A DNA stretch of 64,000 nt. Source: Lunularia cruciata (Eukaryota; Streptophyta; Marchantiopsida; Lunulariales; Lunulariaceae). This document shows positions 1 through 11,144 of this stretch, one piece after another. Within the stretch, counting starts at the first letter, position 1, and each line of letters begins with the position of its first letter. Position numbers and translations under genes: made by a program. Location of the stretch: NCBI GenBank assembly GCA_948567375.1, contig OX419756.1:59162333-59226332 (forward strand). Reading direction: 5' to 3'. A model generated the notes under the pieces. It did no database searches. It saw nothing but the letters and a program-made list of their open reading frames with translations, and had not been told where the DNA came from.

Positions 1-588
1 AGATGAAATACAATAATTTATTGATATACATAAACGAAGAGGAGTCTTTTGATTACCAAGTAATTGTAATCGATATTCTTATAAGTTTTATGTCTTAAAG
101 TAAGATTTGAAACTATTAAACTACTGTTATAAAACTAGTGATGTGAAGGAATTATGTTATAGTGTACTTGATTTAAATGATAATATTCCTCTAGTACTTC
201 TTAAGGAATATCTTTGGACTTAACACTATTGATATATACATGAGTTGGATAATATGCTCAATAGATCTGTAGAGTTAATCAAAGATGAATTACATGAGGA
301 AATAATCTCAGAAAATAAAGTAGGTATGATTTAAATAATTTAGTCAAAGCTTAAGCTTCAAAAGAATTTTTTTGAAATTTTTATTTTTAATTTCTTATCT
401 TGTAAAAATGTCCAAAAAGATGATGAAGTGTCTAAAATGTGAATTATGTAACCAAAATTTATTTATTTATAATAAAATCATATTTATATCCAGTATTCAT
501 TCCTTGAGTTGCATGATTTTTTATTAGGAAATTGTTGGCTACTTTGGAAAAGATTCATAAAGAGATAGATTGGAGCATATAACAACAA
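1..588. other. AT-rich stretch without recognisable genes
   Basis: Strongly AT-rich with frequent stops in all frames. The 65-residue minus-strand frame at 484-681 runs through the inverted repeat described next and looks like chance. I see no promoter, repeat boundary or conserved protein motif here. Confidence 0.5.
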
Positions 589-668
589 GTAAAAGAAGTA
601 CATCCTCCAAAGCCAATGCTCTTTGGAGGAATGTACTTCTTTTACCTGTTTCTCCAAAGAGCATTGGC
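589..668. repeat. Nested imperfect inverted repeat (hairpin)
   Basis: The left arm at 589-612 pairs with 621-645, perfect except for one extra base in the right arm, around an 8-nt loop. A second, overlapping pairing is perfect over 17 bp: 612-628 with 652-668. The sequence can therefore fold in two mutually exclusive ways. It lies about 90 bp before a dispersed repeat (755-860). The repeat copy at 28084-28190 also has a short hairpin just before it (27991-28033). Confidence 0.85.
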
Positions 669-754
669 GAGTGCAATCCATAAAAGAGCAATCATCCTTG
701 ATGATGTTTATTTGAATGTTCCATTGGTTTGTAGACCTTACTTAACTCTCATAC

Positions 755-860
755 CTTAGGTGCAGTAGGGCAAAATTTTCTTATCTAGATTGTTGGTGCT
801 TAGCCACATTTTACCTTTTCTTGTCTCATCCTTGTATGGCCTGAATGGTTCGTCCCCTCC
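755..860 (-). repeat. Dispersed repeat, copy C
   Basis: This stretch is similar to 28084-28190 in the same orientation. Both run from a CTTAGGTG box through GCTTAGCC and an ATTTTAC...TTGTCTC block to a GGTTCGTCC/GGGTCTTCC block. Copies in the opposite orientation lie at 17913-17985 and, less completely, at 16081-16130. The strand sign is relative to the 17913 copy. I cannot assign the family; it could be part of an LTR or of a terminal inverted repeat. Confidence 0.6.
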
Positions 861-1029
861 ATAGTGTTTGCTACAAGGAGAAAATGAGATTTAACACATC
901 GAATAACCAAATCACCATCCGAAGACCTTATTAAATTTTAGTTGAAATACCAAACTCTGTAAGTATATAAGTTAAAAACCTTATAAATGCTTATATTTAA
1001 TTATTTAGCATATATTTATGGCATCATGA

Positions 1030-2240
1030 GTAGATAACTCTGGTTAATCCGGAGACCATTGACGAGGCATGCTGTATAGATTAGTGGACTGCAATTGAAC
1101 TCCTGACTGTTTGCCAAAAAGTCACTGCTAACTGATTAAGATCCATGAAAAGGTTCTCGTTCTTCTTTTCCTACGCGGTCGCCTTTCCACTGATTACACT
1201 GATCGAGGAAAAGGTTGCCAGCAGATCTCACGCAGTCGTATTCAGCAAGTACTCCGCTCAAATGTATTCCGTGATCAAGGGTTACTTGACCAGTGCAGGT
1301 TTACGTCCTGTAGACGCGATGCGGCACCACTTTCAATCACCCTTACTGGAGTTCGATCCGGACCGTGGAGGTATCATAGACCCCTGGTACGCTATAGCGG
1401 TACACGGCTCCAGCCCGCCAGAATAGACATCGAACTCACTTGGAATCCAGCACACAGTGGTCGAGTCATAGTCGACCCTACCTACCTATGGAGTGTCGCC
1501 GTAACTCGAGGCAGTAGCAGTTTATCTGACCCTACAGTAGACCTAAAGTACTGTACCGGAAACTTCATGTGATGGCCGGATGCAACTCGTGGGCGGTACG
1601 GTGCAGAAACATCCCCAAAATTAGGCCGTTACCGTCTTCTACTACTTCTACGGTAGTATCTTTTCCAGAGTTAAAGCCCTATTCGCTTCAACCATCTCTG
1701 CTCAGCTTCGCTGGAGTTTGTTCCATGATTCTCTAGAATTAGTACATTATGTTCTATTTTAACAGAACGCACAACAAACCACCATTTAAAACTCTGACCA
1801 TTATCCGTTCCCCTCTACACCACGTGGGGGTCAACATCAAGTGTGCAGTACCTGCTTTTCACTAACTAAAACGAAGTAACGGATCGACTACAGCACCGTA
1901 GACCAACTCGATCCCAAATTGCAAATCGTAGTTGTGACGGTTGGTTCATGGCCATTTCCGGCCATAGCCTTTCCGCGCGACTTATAAAGAGGAAAAGTAA
2001 TTTCTGCCTTTTAATGCAACTCGATATATCCATCTCTTAATGAGTATGAACAGTGGTTTTTACTGAAATCCGCGAGTTTATGGTCAAACACTCCCCTTCG
2101 TGTGTTCTCATCAACTCGCACCATTTGCATTACTCCATTCAGCGCAGATAAAATTCTTCTGCCCAGTTTCATTTCGAAGACATGTCACCATTTCTATAGG
2201 CGAGCTGGGTAACCACACACATAATATCCATTGAGATCGA
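1030..2240. other. CpG-containing, GC-balanced island I, no recognised gene
   Basis: By eye this stretch has far more CG dinucleotides and a higher GC content than its flanks, like the islands at about 15.3-16.3 kb and 18.7-28.1 kb. The longest frame, 1145-1426 plus strand (93 residues, ATG to TAG), starts with a hydrophobic stretch but resembles no family I recognise and has no partner exons. I treat it as unproven. The right edge is sharp, with AT-rich DNA from about 2240. Confidence 0.5.
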
Positions 2241-4013
2241 TATATTTCACTTTTTTTTAATAAGAGTGTAAAATCAGGTGGTAAGGTTGCTTTCTTGCCA
2301 AGGAGTTATATTCTAATGCAAGTTGATAAAATTCAGTTAGAAATTAGTGAAATATTAGGTAAGGGTTGGATTTGACAACAGATATGGTTCACAAGAAGTA
2401 CTTGGGATGGATTAAATTTCATATTCAGCACACTATTCTTTTTCCCTTATTTTGAATAGATTGATTAACTAGCTATATACCTTTAACTTTGAAGCTATTC
2501 CAAATAAATTTCATAATACATATGAATTTTAAACTAAAATGCTAATAAAAAAGAAGTCATGTTAACCAAAGTTATCTTCTAAGCATTATTTTTTAATAAT
2601 ATAACTAAATGAAAAAAAAATTATCATAAATATCTTACTGTTTCTCATTATATCATTCTTCGTCTTAAAATCTTAGATACCATGCAACTTATAGATTTTT
2701 AAGATCCTTCTTCAGCAACAAAATTTTAGTAGAATACTACATTTATAGATTCCACCTCAAGACATATATCATCTACCCAAAGGAAGGAAAAAGATCAAGG
2801 CTAAATAAAGGTGAAAGCTTTTAAAATAATCAAAGTCAATGCATACTAGAATTAACTTTGAAATAACATACATGGGATCAGAACTAAATTCCTAGTATCT
2901 CACTTGCTTAGATACCATTAATTTGCAAGTTTATGCAATTGTGGACAAGTATCCTCTCAATTGTAGAATTATCCAACTGCTTGTCAACTAGAACCTACTT
3001 ACAGGTAAAATAGGGGGTTTCAAAGTTAGCTTCTGTCCAAAAATTACTGGTGGAGGCTCAAGAATCATAATTCTTTTTACAGTTACCCCGTAACAATTGA
3101 TGAATTTATAAATAAACGTCCTTGTAAAATTAAGTTTTGAGTACCAAAAAATGGTTTATGGGTTCATTTAAAATTTGAGAAATTGGAAAGGGGTTTCAGT
3201 TTCAAATTAATATGCAGCTTTATGGCGGAGTACATTAATGAAATCCGGCAATTAATTAGTATATTGATTTAAGTCAAATGCTAACCATATTATCCTAGCC
3301 ACTTCTTTCACCTCATGCCAAATGGAGAATGATGCAAAGGAAATTAATGAATTTGAAATCAATTGACACTCACTATTCCTGGTTTTGAATAGCTCATGCA
3401 CAAGGGAGATGGTTTCATATAGTTTGTAGTGAATGCGTTAGATATAGAGGATTAAACACGCCGCACCTTGCCCAACATTGCCTCTTCATAGAGCATATAG
3501 CTAGTAATACAAGTTTGCATGGGCAAATTGAAATCAAAGTTTGTGATTTTTAGTTCAAGTTTTTTTTAGTGAAATAGAGAAGCCTTGGATGAATTTCACA
3601 CTCACCTATGAGACATGATTGATGTGTAGTACCCAATAAAAAAGCATCTAAGGAAAGGATGATAGATTCAGAATAGTTTCTAGTCACTAGGCCCAAATAC
3701 TTGACTATTTGGATGATCCCAAAAATTTCAATCAGGTTCATGGGAGGAATAGTAAAAGGTTTGTCTAGAAAAGCACTGCATTTAATCACATGGCCACTTA
3801 CTTATTGAAGCACAAGAGAGGATTTCCCATTTACATGACAAGAGAAAGGTTTTAAAAAAAATGGGCTCAATACATAAAATCATATAAGGATACTCAAGAA
3901 TGGAACTATAATTCCACAAGGGAAGGTCTAGATAAGAAAGACATCAAGATGAGATGGCAAACCATAGATGACAAAGTGAATAATCTTTGCATACATTTTG
4001 AGAGAATGGATTA
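2241..4013. other. AT-rich intergenic sequence
   Basis: Homopolymer-rich, CpG-poor DNA. The minus-strand frames at 3550-3789 and 3944-4174 have no recognisable motif, and the latter is antisense to the decayed ORF that follows. I see no repeat or regulatory signature. Confidence 0.5.
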
Positions 4014-4790
4014 ATGTTAGGTGGTAAAGCTAATATATCTCCACTTGCTTTGGTGAGCGTTGGTGGTGGTGTTGTAGATGGAATTTGGAACATAGATGGA
4101 ACATGCAAAGGTGGTGGTGAAGAATTTGGCCAAAATTCTACACTTGATTCAACAGAAATTAGCATCCAAAGCACCCAAGAACCCTCGGACGATCATATGA
4201 ATAGATTTGAGCAAGAATGTCTAAATTGCGACTATCCTAGAAATTTTGAGTGTGGGTCAAGAGCAGTTCAAGAGGATGACATTCAATGCTTGACAAGACA
4301 AATGCAGAAGAAGAAGAGTACCTCTCTAGGAAAGCAAAAGAGATTCAATCTTTGCAAGGATATTTAGGAGCAACAAAACTAACACATGAGACTAGCTATG
4401 GAAGAACACCAAATGAAACAAGAGAAACACACCAGTGAAACAAGAGAAGAGGAGAGAAGAGAAGACATTGGAGAGCACACAAAAGAAGCATCCAATGAGA
4501 AAGATCCATCTAGAGAAGAAGTTTTAAAAGAGAAGGAAGATTACATTCAAAAGAGAAGAAAAAAATTCTAAAGTTGCCAAGATAACACTAGCATTTGCTT
4601 CTTTATCACAAGATTTGGCTAGCCATAGCAAATTGAAAAGTGACTCCCTTGAATGCAAAGAGGGTGTAAAATAGCAAAGATTGAAGCACAACAAGCTGCC
4701 AAGGTTGCAAAGCACAAGATAAAAGTAGAGTTTGAGAATATATTCAGAACAAAGAAAATAAGGTCAAAAGTAGAAAGGCTCAATATAAAA
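4014..4790 (+). pseudogene. Decayed Lys/Glu-rich ORF, family unknown
   Basis: Two plus-strand frames (4014-4367 and 4386-4571) and further broken coding-like sequence to about 4790 give a hydrophilic product. The first part has a Gly/Ser-rich N-terminus and two CxxC-like spaced cysteines. The second is dominated by Glu, Lys and Arg with a heptad-like pattern, such as a coiled coil would have. A following frame-shifted stretch (about 4680-4790) is also Ala/Lys/Glu rich. Purine bias of the plus strand alone could produce this composition, so coding is not proven. I recognise no domain. It could be a remnant of a transposon structural gene or of a host gene. Confidence 0.25.
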
Positions 4791-5593
4791 AAAAAAGCTA
4801 ATTAAAATATTTTTACTCCACAATACTTGAACTAGTGCAGGCTACAAAGACTCTAGAGAGATCAAAAGCATTATTACCACTTAATCCAATATAGATTCAT
4901 ATGCTTATGATGGCTCTAGTGCTAGTTATAGTGTAGATCCCAAGTTCCATGCACCTAAGACATATTATACAACAATTTCACAAGTTGGAATGCTAGAGTG
5001 AAGAATAGAAGCTCTTGGTAGTTCTTTGTTGTACTTAGTTCTTTGCAAGTTTTGGAATAGTATAATCAATGCAGATTTTTTTAATATAAGTTCTCTATGT
5101 GAAGCTAGCTCTAGAAGATTTTTGGAACAATAAAAGCTTTGTATGCTTGATCTTCTATGTAACAAGATCATTAAATATAAAAAATTTCTATTAGATTAAA
5201 AATATTCTCTCCATGTCTTTCCAAATTCATCTTTTATATCATATGTTCCTCCCCTCATATGTAGTATATAACATCAACATGATTACACATTTATATTACA
5301 AACATTTAGTTCATGCTTACAAAGGTCAAGTTCCCAACAAAACAAGTCTAGCACCACATGCACCTACACCCTATGCAAGCAAATAAGATTTCAAGAGAGG
5401 GGTCTAAGTCTAATTTGTTCAAAATTGGTTTTTCATGGTGAACTTGGACAAGTATTTAGCCATCAAAACCTCAATATCAAAAGTAATGATGCAAGCACAA
5501 AACAATAAGAAGTTAGGGTGCAGTATAATAGTTTAAGTATATAGTCCTTGGAGCTATAAGATCTCATGTAAGTACTATAATATAATCCCTTTG
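4791..5593. other. AT-rich intergenic sequence
   Basis: No coding motif or repeat boundary seen. The frames at 4965-5171 and 5463-5654 (minus) are short and compositionally ordinary for AT-rich DNA. Confidence 0.45.
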
Positions 5594-5667
5594 TTTCAAT
5601 AAAGTAGAGAACATCAAAGGAATACATCAGTTTCAATAAAGTAGTGAACATCAAAGGAATACATCAA
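5594..5667. repeat. 37-bp direct tandem duplication
   Basis: Two adjacent copies of a 37-bp unit beginning TTTCAATAAAGTAG, the second starting at 5631. They differ by one base near the middle (GAGAAC versus GTGAAC) and at the very end. Confidence 0.85.
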
Positions 5668-5859
5668 AACCATGCCAAAACATATATGTAAGTGGTGCAA
5701 GTATCAAAGTAAGTGATGCTAATATAGAAGATGAGGTGTACAATACATAAGTATAGATGTCTTGCCCATAAGAAAGGCCTAAAATCACAATGTGAGTGAG
5801 TTTTAAGCATTAGGTATATAGTATATATAACCCTATGGTGTTACATGTCTCTCCAAGAC

Positions 5860-7046
5860 CTCATGTAAGCACTTATAGAAGATAGGTTTATCTTCCTCCA
5901 AAGCTTGCTCTATGACTACTTTACTCACAAACTTCACATTTTAGGACTGACCATTCTGAGATGTCTTACTCAAAGGTGCCAGACAACCTAATTGGTAATT
6001 CCTACCTTAGTGTTGTACTTGAATTTATCATCATATCTAATCAGATTGAACCTTATGATGTTCAAGCCAAAGCAAACCCAAAATGACATCATAGTGTAAA
6101 GGTGTCATTCCAAACTTCCTACACTCCAAATACTCCTTCCTAATCTTGAAATAATAGGATGTGAGATACAAAATGTAGAACCCTTTCTACCATCCGCCAT
6201 CATCAATCTACTTCCAAATATTAACTTGATAAGAATACTTAATTCCTTTGCTAAGTGCATGGACATGCAATTCTCTAAACTCATAAGATCAACCAAAATC
6301 ATACAAACATGATCAGATATTATACCTTGCAAGTGAAGTAAACTTGCATAGGTGTAGCCCTCAATCTCATTGGAACTAATCAAGTTCCAAATAGATGGCT
6401 CAAAATCACCTATTGGGATTCCTTGTTTTTGTGATCATTTTGCTCCACAAACTCCATCTGGGCATTTTGTCGAGGTCACCCATTCTTGAGTGGACATTCA
6501 GCAATGCAATGTCTAATTTGGTGATAATAAAAGAAACCACCATTTTTTCATAATCTTTCTCTATCTATAGTGCCAAGTGGTCTCTATTGGACAAGATCAA
6601 TCTCCATTGGTGCCAACTTCTCTACTTGTGTGTAGTGTAGTGTAGTGTAGTGTAGGTTCTATGAAGGTCAAGGTCAAGACTAAGTTGTTGCAACCAAAGA
6701 ATCAAAGTGCTCAACCAACTATATGGTTTCTTCCAAGTGTTTTGGCTCATGTATAGTCAACTCTAATTTGGTTTGTGACTTCAAGCCACTCATAAATCAA
6801 TCCAAAGCTTCATCTTCCATTATATTTGGAATCTACATAATGATGGTCTAGAATTACGTTATGCAACTTGTTATAAAGCTAGTCTGCTTCAACTCTACCA
6901 ACCAATCTTGTGCTGCTTATGTGTCATTTATACCTTGGAACCGACCAAGTATTGGACTTTTGAATTTCCCAATGTCAAGATTGGTGCAACAATATGCTGT
7001 TCAATTTGCTCCACTTAAAACCACCACCATAGCTTTCCCACTCAAT
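5860..7046 (-). pseudogene. gag-pro: Ty3/gypsy gag-protease fragment, minus strand
   Basis: Read on the minus strand, this follows the complete element at 35426-41042 from mid-gag through protease into the spacer before reverse transcriptase (about 36.37-37.66 kb there). The protease end keeps a recognisable ILGL.WLE.HKV motif. The active-site region, which reads DSRSS in the complete element, reads DLMSL here. The zinc knuckle has lost its first two cysteines but keeps the distal HCIAEC. There are many stops and small indels. There is no reverse transcriptase, integrase or LTR of its own: the left break is near 5860 and the right break is where another repeat begins at 7048. It is a relic of the same family and older than the complete copy. 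Confidence 0.8.
6630..6654. repeat. (GTGTA)5 microsatellite inside the gag relic
   Basis: Five perfect GTGTA units (TACAC in the sense of the element). The homologous place in the complete element (about 36,760) has a single TACAC, so the array expanded locally after insertion. Confidence 0.9.
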
Positions 7047-7047
7047 T

Positions 7048-7315
7048 TATAACACCCATTTATGCTTGTATGTGTTATTGTGATATTTAGTTTGGTATTA
7101 CAAGTACTTGAGAGATATTATTTATATAGAGATAAAGGATTGTTTTACATTAGTCATGATTAGCTAAAGATAGTCATAGCTAAGATAGAAAGGACCTACT
7201 TTAGAGGAAATGGAAAAGATGAACACCACTATTTTGGATTCTAATGTATTTACTTGGTACTATTCCTAAGTGTTTGACTTTGAGGAAAGAGTTGAGAACT
7301 CTTAGACCATAGACA
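7048..7315 (+). repeat. Repeat shared with 44340-44607 (possible LTR piece)
   Basis: Starts TATAACACC and is alignable by eye with 44340-44607 (starting TGTAACACC) in the same orientation. Shared blocks include AGAGATATTATTTATATAGA, CTAGAGGAA and TTTGACTTTGAGGAAAGA. The TGTAACACC start and its position abutting a truncated gag suggest the 5' end of an LTR of another family. No matching end or target duplication was found, so this stays an inference. The minus-strand frame at 7201-7386 falls mostly within it and is a shadow. Confidence 0.5.
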
Positions 7316-7508
7316 CCTCTCCTCTTGCTTATGCACCGCAACCACTTCTTCTCTTGCTCATGCATCTTGGGCTCACAAATCCCCACACTAAAAGATCATA
7401 AGAGTCAAAACTATAATCCCTCAATCTAATCGTGGTCCACTCTTCCTCTAGGAAATGTATTGCCGGAAGAGTGGTGGCTCTAAATCTATCTAAAGGAGCT
7501 ACAAGAAG

Positions 7509-8651
7509 CTAAAATAGTGATGTATATGAAGTACAAAGTATAGTCATCAAACTAAACCTAAAAGGATGTATAGCTCCATGAAGATGGTTCCTACAATAAA
7601 GTAGAGCATTGCTATCCATGACTAGTATATCTTGGATGGATAAACCCAATTGAGGTAAATGTATTATAGGTTCTAACCATGAAACCTCTATACTCATCAA
7701 AGTATCCATCGCTCTCATAAATACATGCCTTCAAACATGCTCGGGTATGTACTCTAATAGACCATGCTCCTATATAGAATGCTATAGAACCTCCACTTCA
7801 TGCTTTGGACCACATGTCCATATCATCACCTAAAAGTATGTGATACAATACTCCGTAAACTCTCTCATGCTCGACTGTCCGACATACCATAAAGTACTAC
7901 TCGCTCTATAGGAATGCCATCCCCTCCTCATGGTCTCCACACACCACTCCAACAAATAAGGTTGAGTAAGAACTCTCATGTCGGCTATACAACTCACATA
8001 TAATACTAAAATCATCCTCCTCAAATTAGTGCTAAAAATGATACATGGGATAAATAATCTAGATAAGCTCATACTCTCTCTCAACCAAGTGAGAGTATGT
8101 ACTCTATCCCTCCAAGAAGCCCTCCTCTCCTCTTGGAGCTCCAAATAATCATAAAGAGTACCACTAAACCTTGGAGGCCGGGCCATCTCGTCCCCTATGT
8201 GAGGTCTCCAAGATACAATCTCCTCCTTGATATGAAAATAAGGCTCTTCTCTTGGCCCCACCATGAGAGTCAACCAAGTTTGACTAGAAGTACTGGCTCT
8301 ACCATGATGCACTCCCTTAGAAGTAGTAAGTGTAGTTTGTGTAGCTCTAGTCTCCATACCTACTAAAGATGGTAATGCTCTCTCCAAGGATGGAGATCTA
8401 GCTCCCACAACATGATGCACTTCCTCAAAAGAAGGTGATGTTTGTGTGGCTCTAGCCTCCATTCCTCCTAAAGAATAAGGAGCAAAAGTGTAGGTATATT
8501 TAGTCAATGTAACTCTCTCATTAATTGAGGGCCAAGTAGAGGTATGTAGTAAATTGTGAGCCCCTACTCCACCATCCTCATCCACATGCATGGTCTAAGT
8601 CCCCACCTTAATAAGAGCAAAACTCCAAGGATAATGTAACATTGCCCTAAG
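7509..8651 (-). pseudogene. Unknown protein gene, downstream part, decayed
   Basis: The longest frame of the window, 7830-8591 minus (253 residues), lies here. Its N-terminal third contains two imperfect copies of a Gly-Met-Glu-x-Arg-Ala-Thr-Gln-Thr unit (near residues 43 and 78). The middle is rich in Arg, Glu and Trp (around residues 130-170). The C-terminal third has Cys- and Leu-rich stretches. The next frame (7509-7718 minus) may continue the same gene. I recognise no domain. The gene seems to start far to the right (to about 10.39 kb) and is interrupted by an LTR at 8652-9258. It could be a retrotransposon gag-like protein or a transposon accessory gene; a host gene is not excluded. Confidence 0.35.
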
Positions 8652-9258
8652 TGTAATATTCCAAGGATAGGAGAACCTCCAAGAGAAACACAAGACAGAA
8701 AACACAAAGCTTCAACAATCAAAACTTTGATGTTCCAAAGGAGCACCTTGTCTTTATATATAGCAAAGAGGATCCTCTTAAAAGAAGCACCACCATTGGA
8801 TCAGATATATGGTTTAGTGACATGTCAGCAAGCTCCACCTTTATATAAGTTGGATGGATGGGTGACATGTCTATCATTTTACTTGGCTGGTCAAACAAGT
8901 TTACCAAAGTGGATCTTCTTGCAAAACTCTCAAAATTGCATTGATGATGTACCATTTGAAGCTTTTGATGAGACAAATAGTTGTGGGGGAAGAGGGGGAA
9001 GGAGGGATGGGAAAGGCAAGCCTTTCTCTTTGGAGACAGGACACATTCCTTCTTAATACCTAATTCATCCATCTAGGCCTCTAAACTTGGCTTTGAAGTT
9101 TTTAGGGTGTTTTTGACTCCTACCATATTAGTGAAAGTACTCTTTTTGGTAACACCTCAATCTAATCTGCTTAGTCCATCATATATACCATCCTTCCATA
9201 TATATGTTACCGTGCCAATTTTTACCTCTAGATAATGTTTATAGCTACGAGTATTACA
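8652..9258 (-). mobile_element. Solo LTR of the TGTAATAC family, 607 bp
   Basis: Starts TGTAATAT and ends GTATTACA on the plus strand, matching the LTRs of the complete element at 52807-59438. Shared internal landmarks are CAAAGGAGCACCTT, GGTGACATGT, CTGGTCAAACAAG and TTCATC near a TAGGCCTC box. As in that element, the promoter would lie on the minus strand; a TATATATAAAG box reads there at about 8752-8762. Flanking 5-mers are CTAAG and TCAAG (3 of 5 match), so the target duplication is doubtful. No gag or pol of this family adjoins it. Plus-strand frames such as 8727-9056 are shadows. Confidence 0.8.
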
Positions 9259-10394
9259 TCAAGCCATTCTCTAGGTTCCTCCAATGCATAATTGTATGCT
9301 ACTCTCAAAGTATCAAGCTAAGTCTCCACCTCATGTAGGGTACTCTATGTCCTCTCTAATAGCTCCATAGTAACAATGAACTCTCTCATATACCAAATCT
9401 CTTGATATAACCCTCAACTATCAACTCTCCATCTATAATAAGTCCATCAAACTCAACCAATCTCTCAACATCGGCTCTCACATCACACTCTCTCTTCCTA
9501 ATGACTCTAATTAACTCTCCTCCATACAATGTGCATCTCCTTCTCTACAAGTCTACTATCTCTCTCTCAAATAACACATGTTCCTCTAGCCATAATTGCT
9601 CTTCCTTATGAGCTACAAGAGTCTTTTGCTTGGCTAGCCTACTCTCTATCTCACTGAAGAGGTGTCCTCTAGCCTAACATGTTGTTTCTTCTCTACTATC
9701 ATCATCATCCATTAAAGTCAGACATATATAACTAATTATTTATATTGATATTTATATACATGTAGAAATCCATAAGTCCACCTCAAAAGGTCCTAAACAT
9801 GGTACTAAAACACCACCCAAAATGCTCATTGACTCATCATATGCATCATCATCATCCGGTGCAATATGTGCCTCCTCCTCTAGACTCTCATTGTTGTAGA
9901 CCTCCCTTTTTGCACCTCCATTGATATATAAAATCTCATCCTCCCTCACAACAACACTCTCCATGAACAAGTATGTGAGAACTTTGCCCACATGAGTCAC
10001 ACAAAACCGTATCCCATCTGGGTGGGCAAGCTGCCTCTAGACAACCACAAGCTTTGCTAAATAGTCAATAACATAAGTTCAGCCCAGTCATAGTCCACTA
10101 GAGTAGCTCTAGCCATCTTGCTCTTCACTATTAGAATGATGTTCCCAAGTACTACCGTTGGATGCCAAGCAAGGATAAAGAGTGAACTCAAAAATTGGAA
10201 AAAAGGTCTAAATGAAGTATAGACACATTGCATAGCTCAATATCTCCTAGCTATCCTATCTCTCACAAGAAACTAATCCTCCACCAAAATTTTGTGGTGG
10301 AACTATTTTCCTCCATGACGTGCTCCCTAAAGGCAAACAAAAAGCTCCTCTTGTCATAGCAATGTCAAGTCTCAAACCTCTTCCTCTTACTTTG
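9259..10394 (-). pseudogene. Unknown protein gene, upstream part, coiled-coil and acidic
   Basis: On the minus strand this reads as coherent but stop-interrupted protein sequence. From right to left it contains a segment ending PPQNFGGGL (about 10,260-10,300), then YDWAE (about 10,090), YVIDYLAKLVVV (about 10,040-10,075), HPDGIRFCVTHVGK (about 9975-10,020), and an acidic run with four consecutive Asp (about 9853-9864). A Glu/Lys/Arg-rich, heptad-like segment follows (about 9400-9680). The frame at 9752-10000 is the longest intact piece. I recognise no family. The order suggests one long gene continuing at 8651-7509 across the inserted LTR. A structural protein of a large retroelement or a plant-specific protein are both possible. 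Confidence 0.4.
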
Positions 10395-10876
10395 TGTAAC
10401 AATATGGAATTTATAGACAAGTTAGTCAAGACTAACAAAGTAGTAAATAGGACAAATAAGCCAAGAATTATAAGAATATTCTAGAAGTATCTAGGAAGTT
10501 TCTTGGTACCCTCCAAGTTTTGGGTAACATGTATGACAAGTGGTGACTTTTAAGAAGAAACTTCTTGGGAAGCTTCCTTGTTAGTTTAGCTTCCATGCAT
10601 AGTATGTGGCTTAAAGAAGGAAGCTTCTTGGAAAACTTCCCATCTAGCTTAGCTTACATGCCAAGTAGATGGTTCCTAAAAAAATTTTCAGAGTTAGCTT
10701 AGCTTGCACTCTAAGAAGATGGCTTTTAGGAAGCTTCTCAAGAGCCTTGTATGTTTCTTATAAATCTCAAAACCCAAGCTCATGCTATGTATTTGGAGTT
10801 TCCCTCATTCAAGAGTCTCAATGTGATCTCTCACTTTGAACTTCCATTCTCCACTTTCTCTCCTTAGCCCTTTACA
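10395..10876 (+). mobile_element. Solo LTR related to the 35426 element, 482 bp
   Basis: Begins TGTAACAATATGGA and ends TTTACA. It follows the LTR of the 35426-41042 element throughout: GTTAGTCAAG, TAGAATATTCTAGAAG-like block, several GAAGCTTC boxes, CTTATAAAT, AGCTCATGC, TTTCCCTCATTCAAG. It is more diverged and about 75 bp longer. The heat-shock-element-like 20-mer is present (10557-10576) in altered form. The flanks CTTTG and CTCAG agree at only 3 of 5 bases, so the target duplication has decayed or the insertion was rearranged. No internal region adjoins it. Confidence 0.8.
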
Positions 10877-11144
10877 CTCAGCCACTATGAGTTTGACGGT
10901 CCGATGAGCTATCAAACTCCTTAGAAAATGCAACCTATATCAAATTTAAAATTAATGGTAGTCCAAACCACCATACAGCAATACTAGACCCACCATACAC
11001 TTAGGAAACCAAACCGCACAAACCACACACTTGTGCAAACATTTTTTTCACAATTTGCATGGCTCACGTATGTAGGATGCTCTAAGCACATTGGCAGTGC
11101 AAACCAACAATGCTATGCAAACATGTTTGCATGGGATGTGTGGT
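10877..11144. other. Possible DNA-transposon subterminal region
   Basis: No gene. Repeated TTGTGCAAAC/GTTTGCAC-type words, a perfect 16-bp palindrome at 11117-11132 (TGCAAACATGTTTGCA) and CAAACCAC motifs. The same words continue after the solo LTR, at 11873-11940. This is the kind of subterminal repetition seen in PIF/Harbinger and hAT elements, and a Harbinger transposase lies at 13.4-14.7 kb, but no terminal inverted repeat could be delimited. Confidence 0.3.

Noticed and set aside
1350..1366. GTTCGATCC, like a tRNA T-loop
   Set aside because: The flanking bases do not form the 5-bp T stem and no A box lies at the right distance upstream.
8647..9263. Target-site duplication for the solo LTR at 8652-9258
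   Set aside because: CTAAG and TCAAG agree at only three of five positions.
10390..10881. Target-site duplication for the solo LTR at 10395-10876
   Set aside because: CTTTG and CTCAG agree at only three of five positions, no better than expected by chance given the search.
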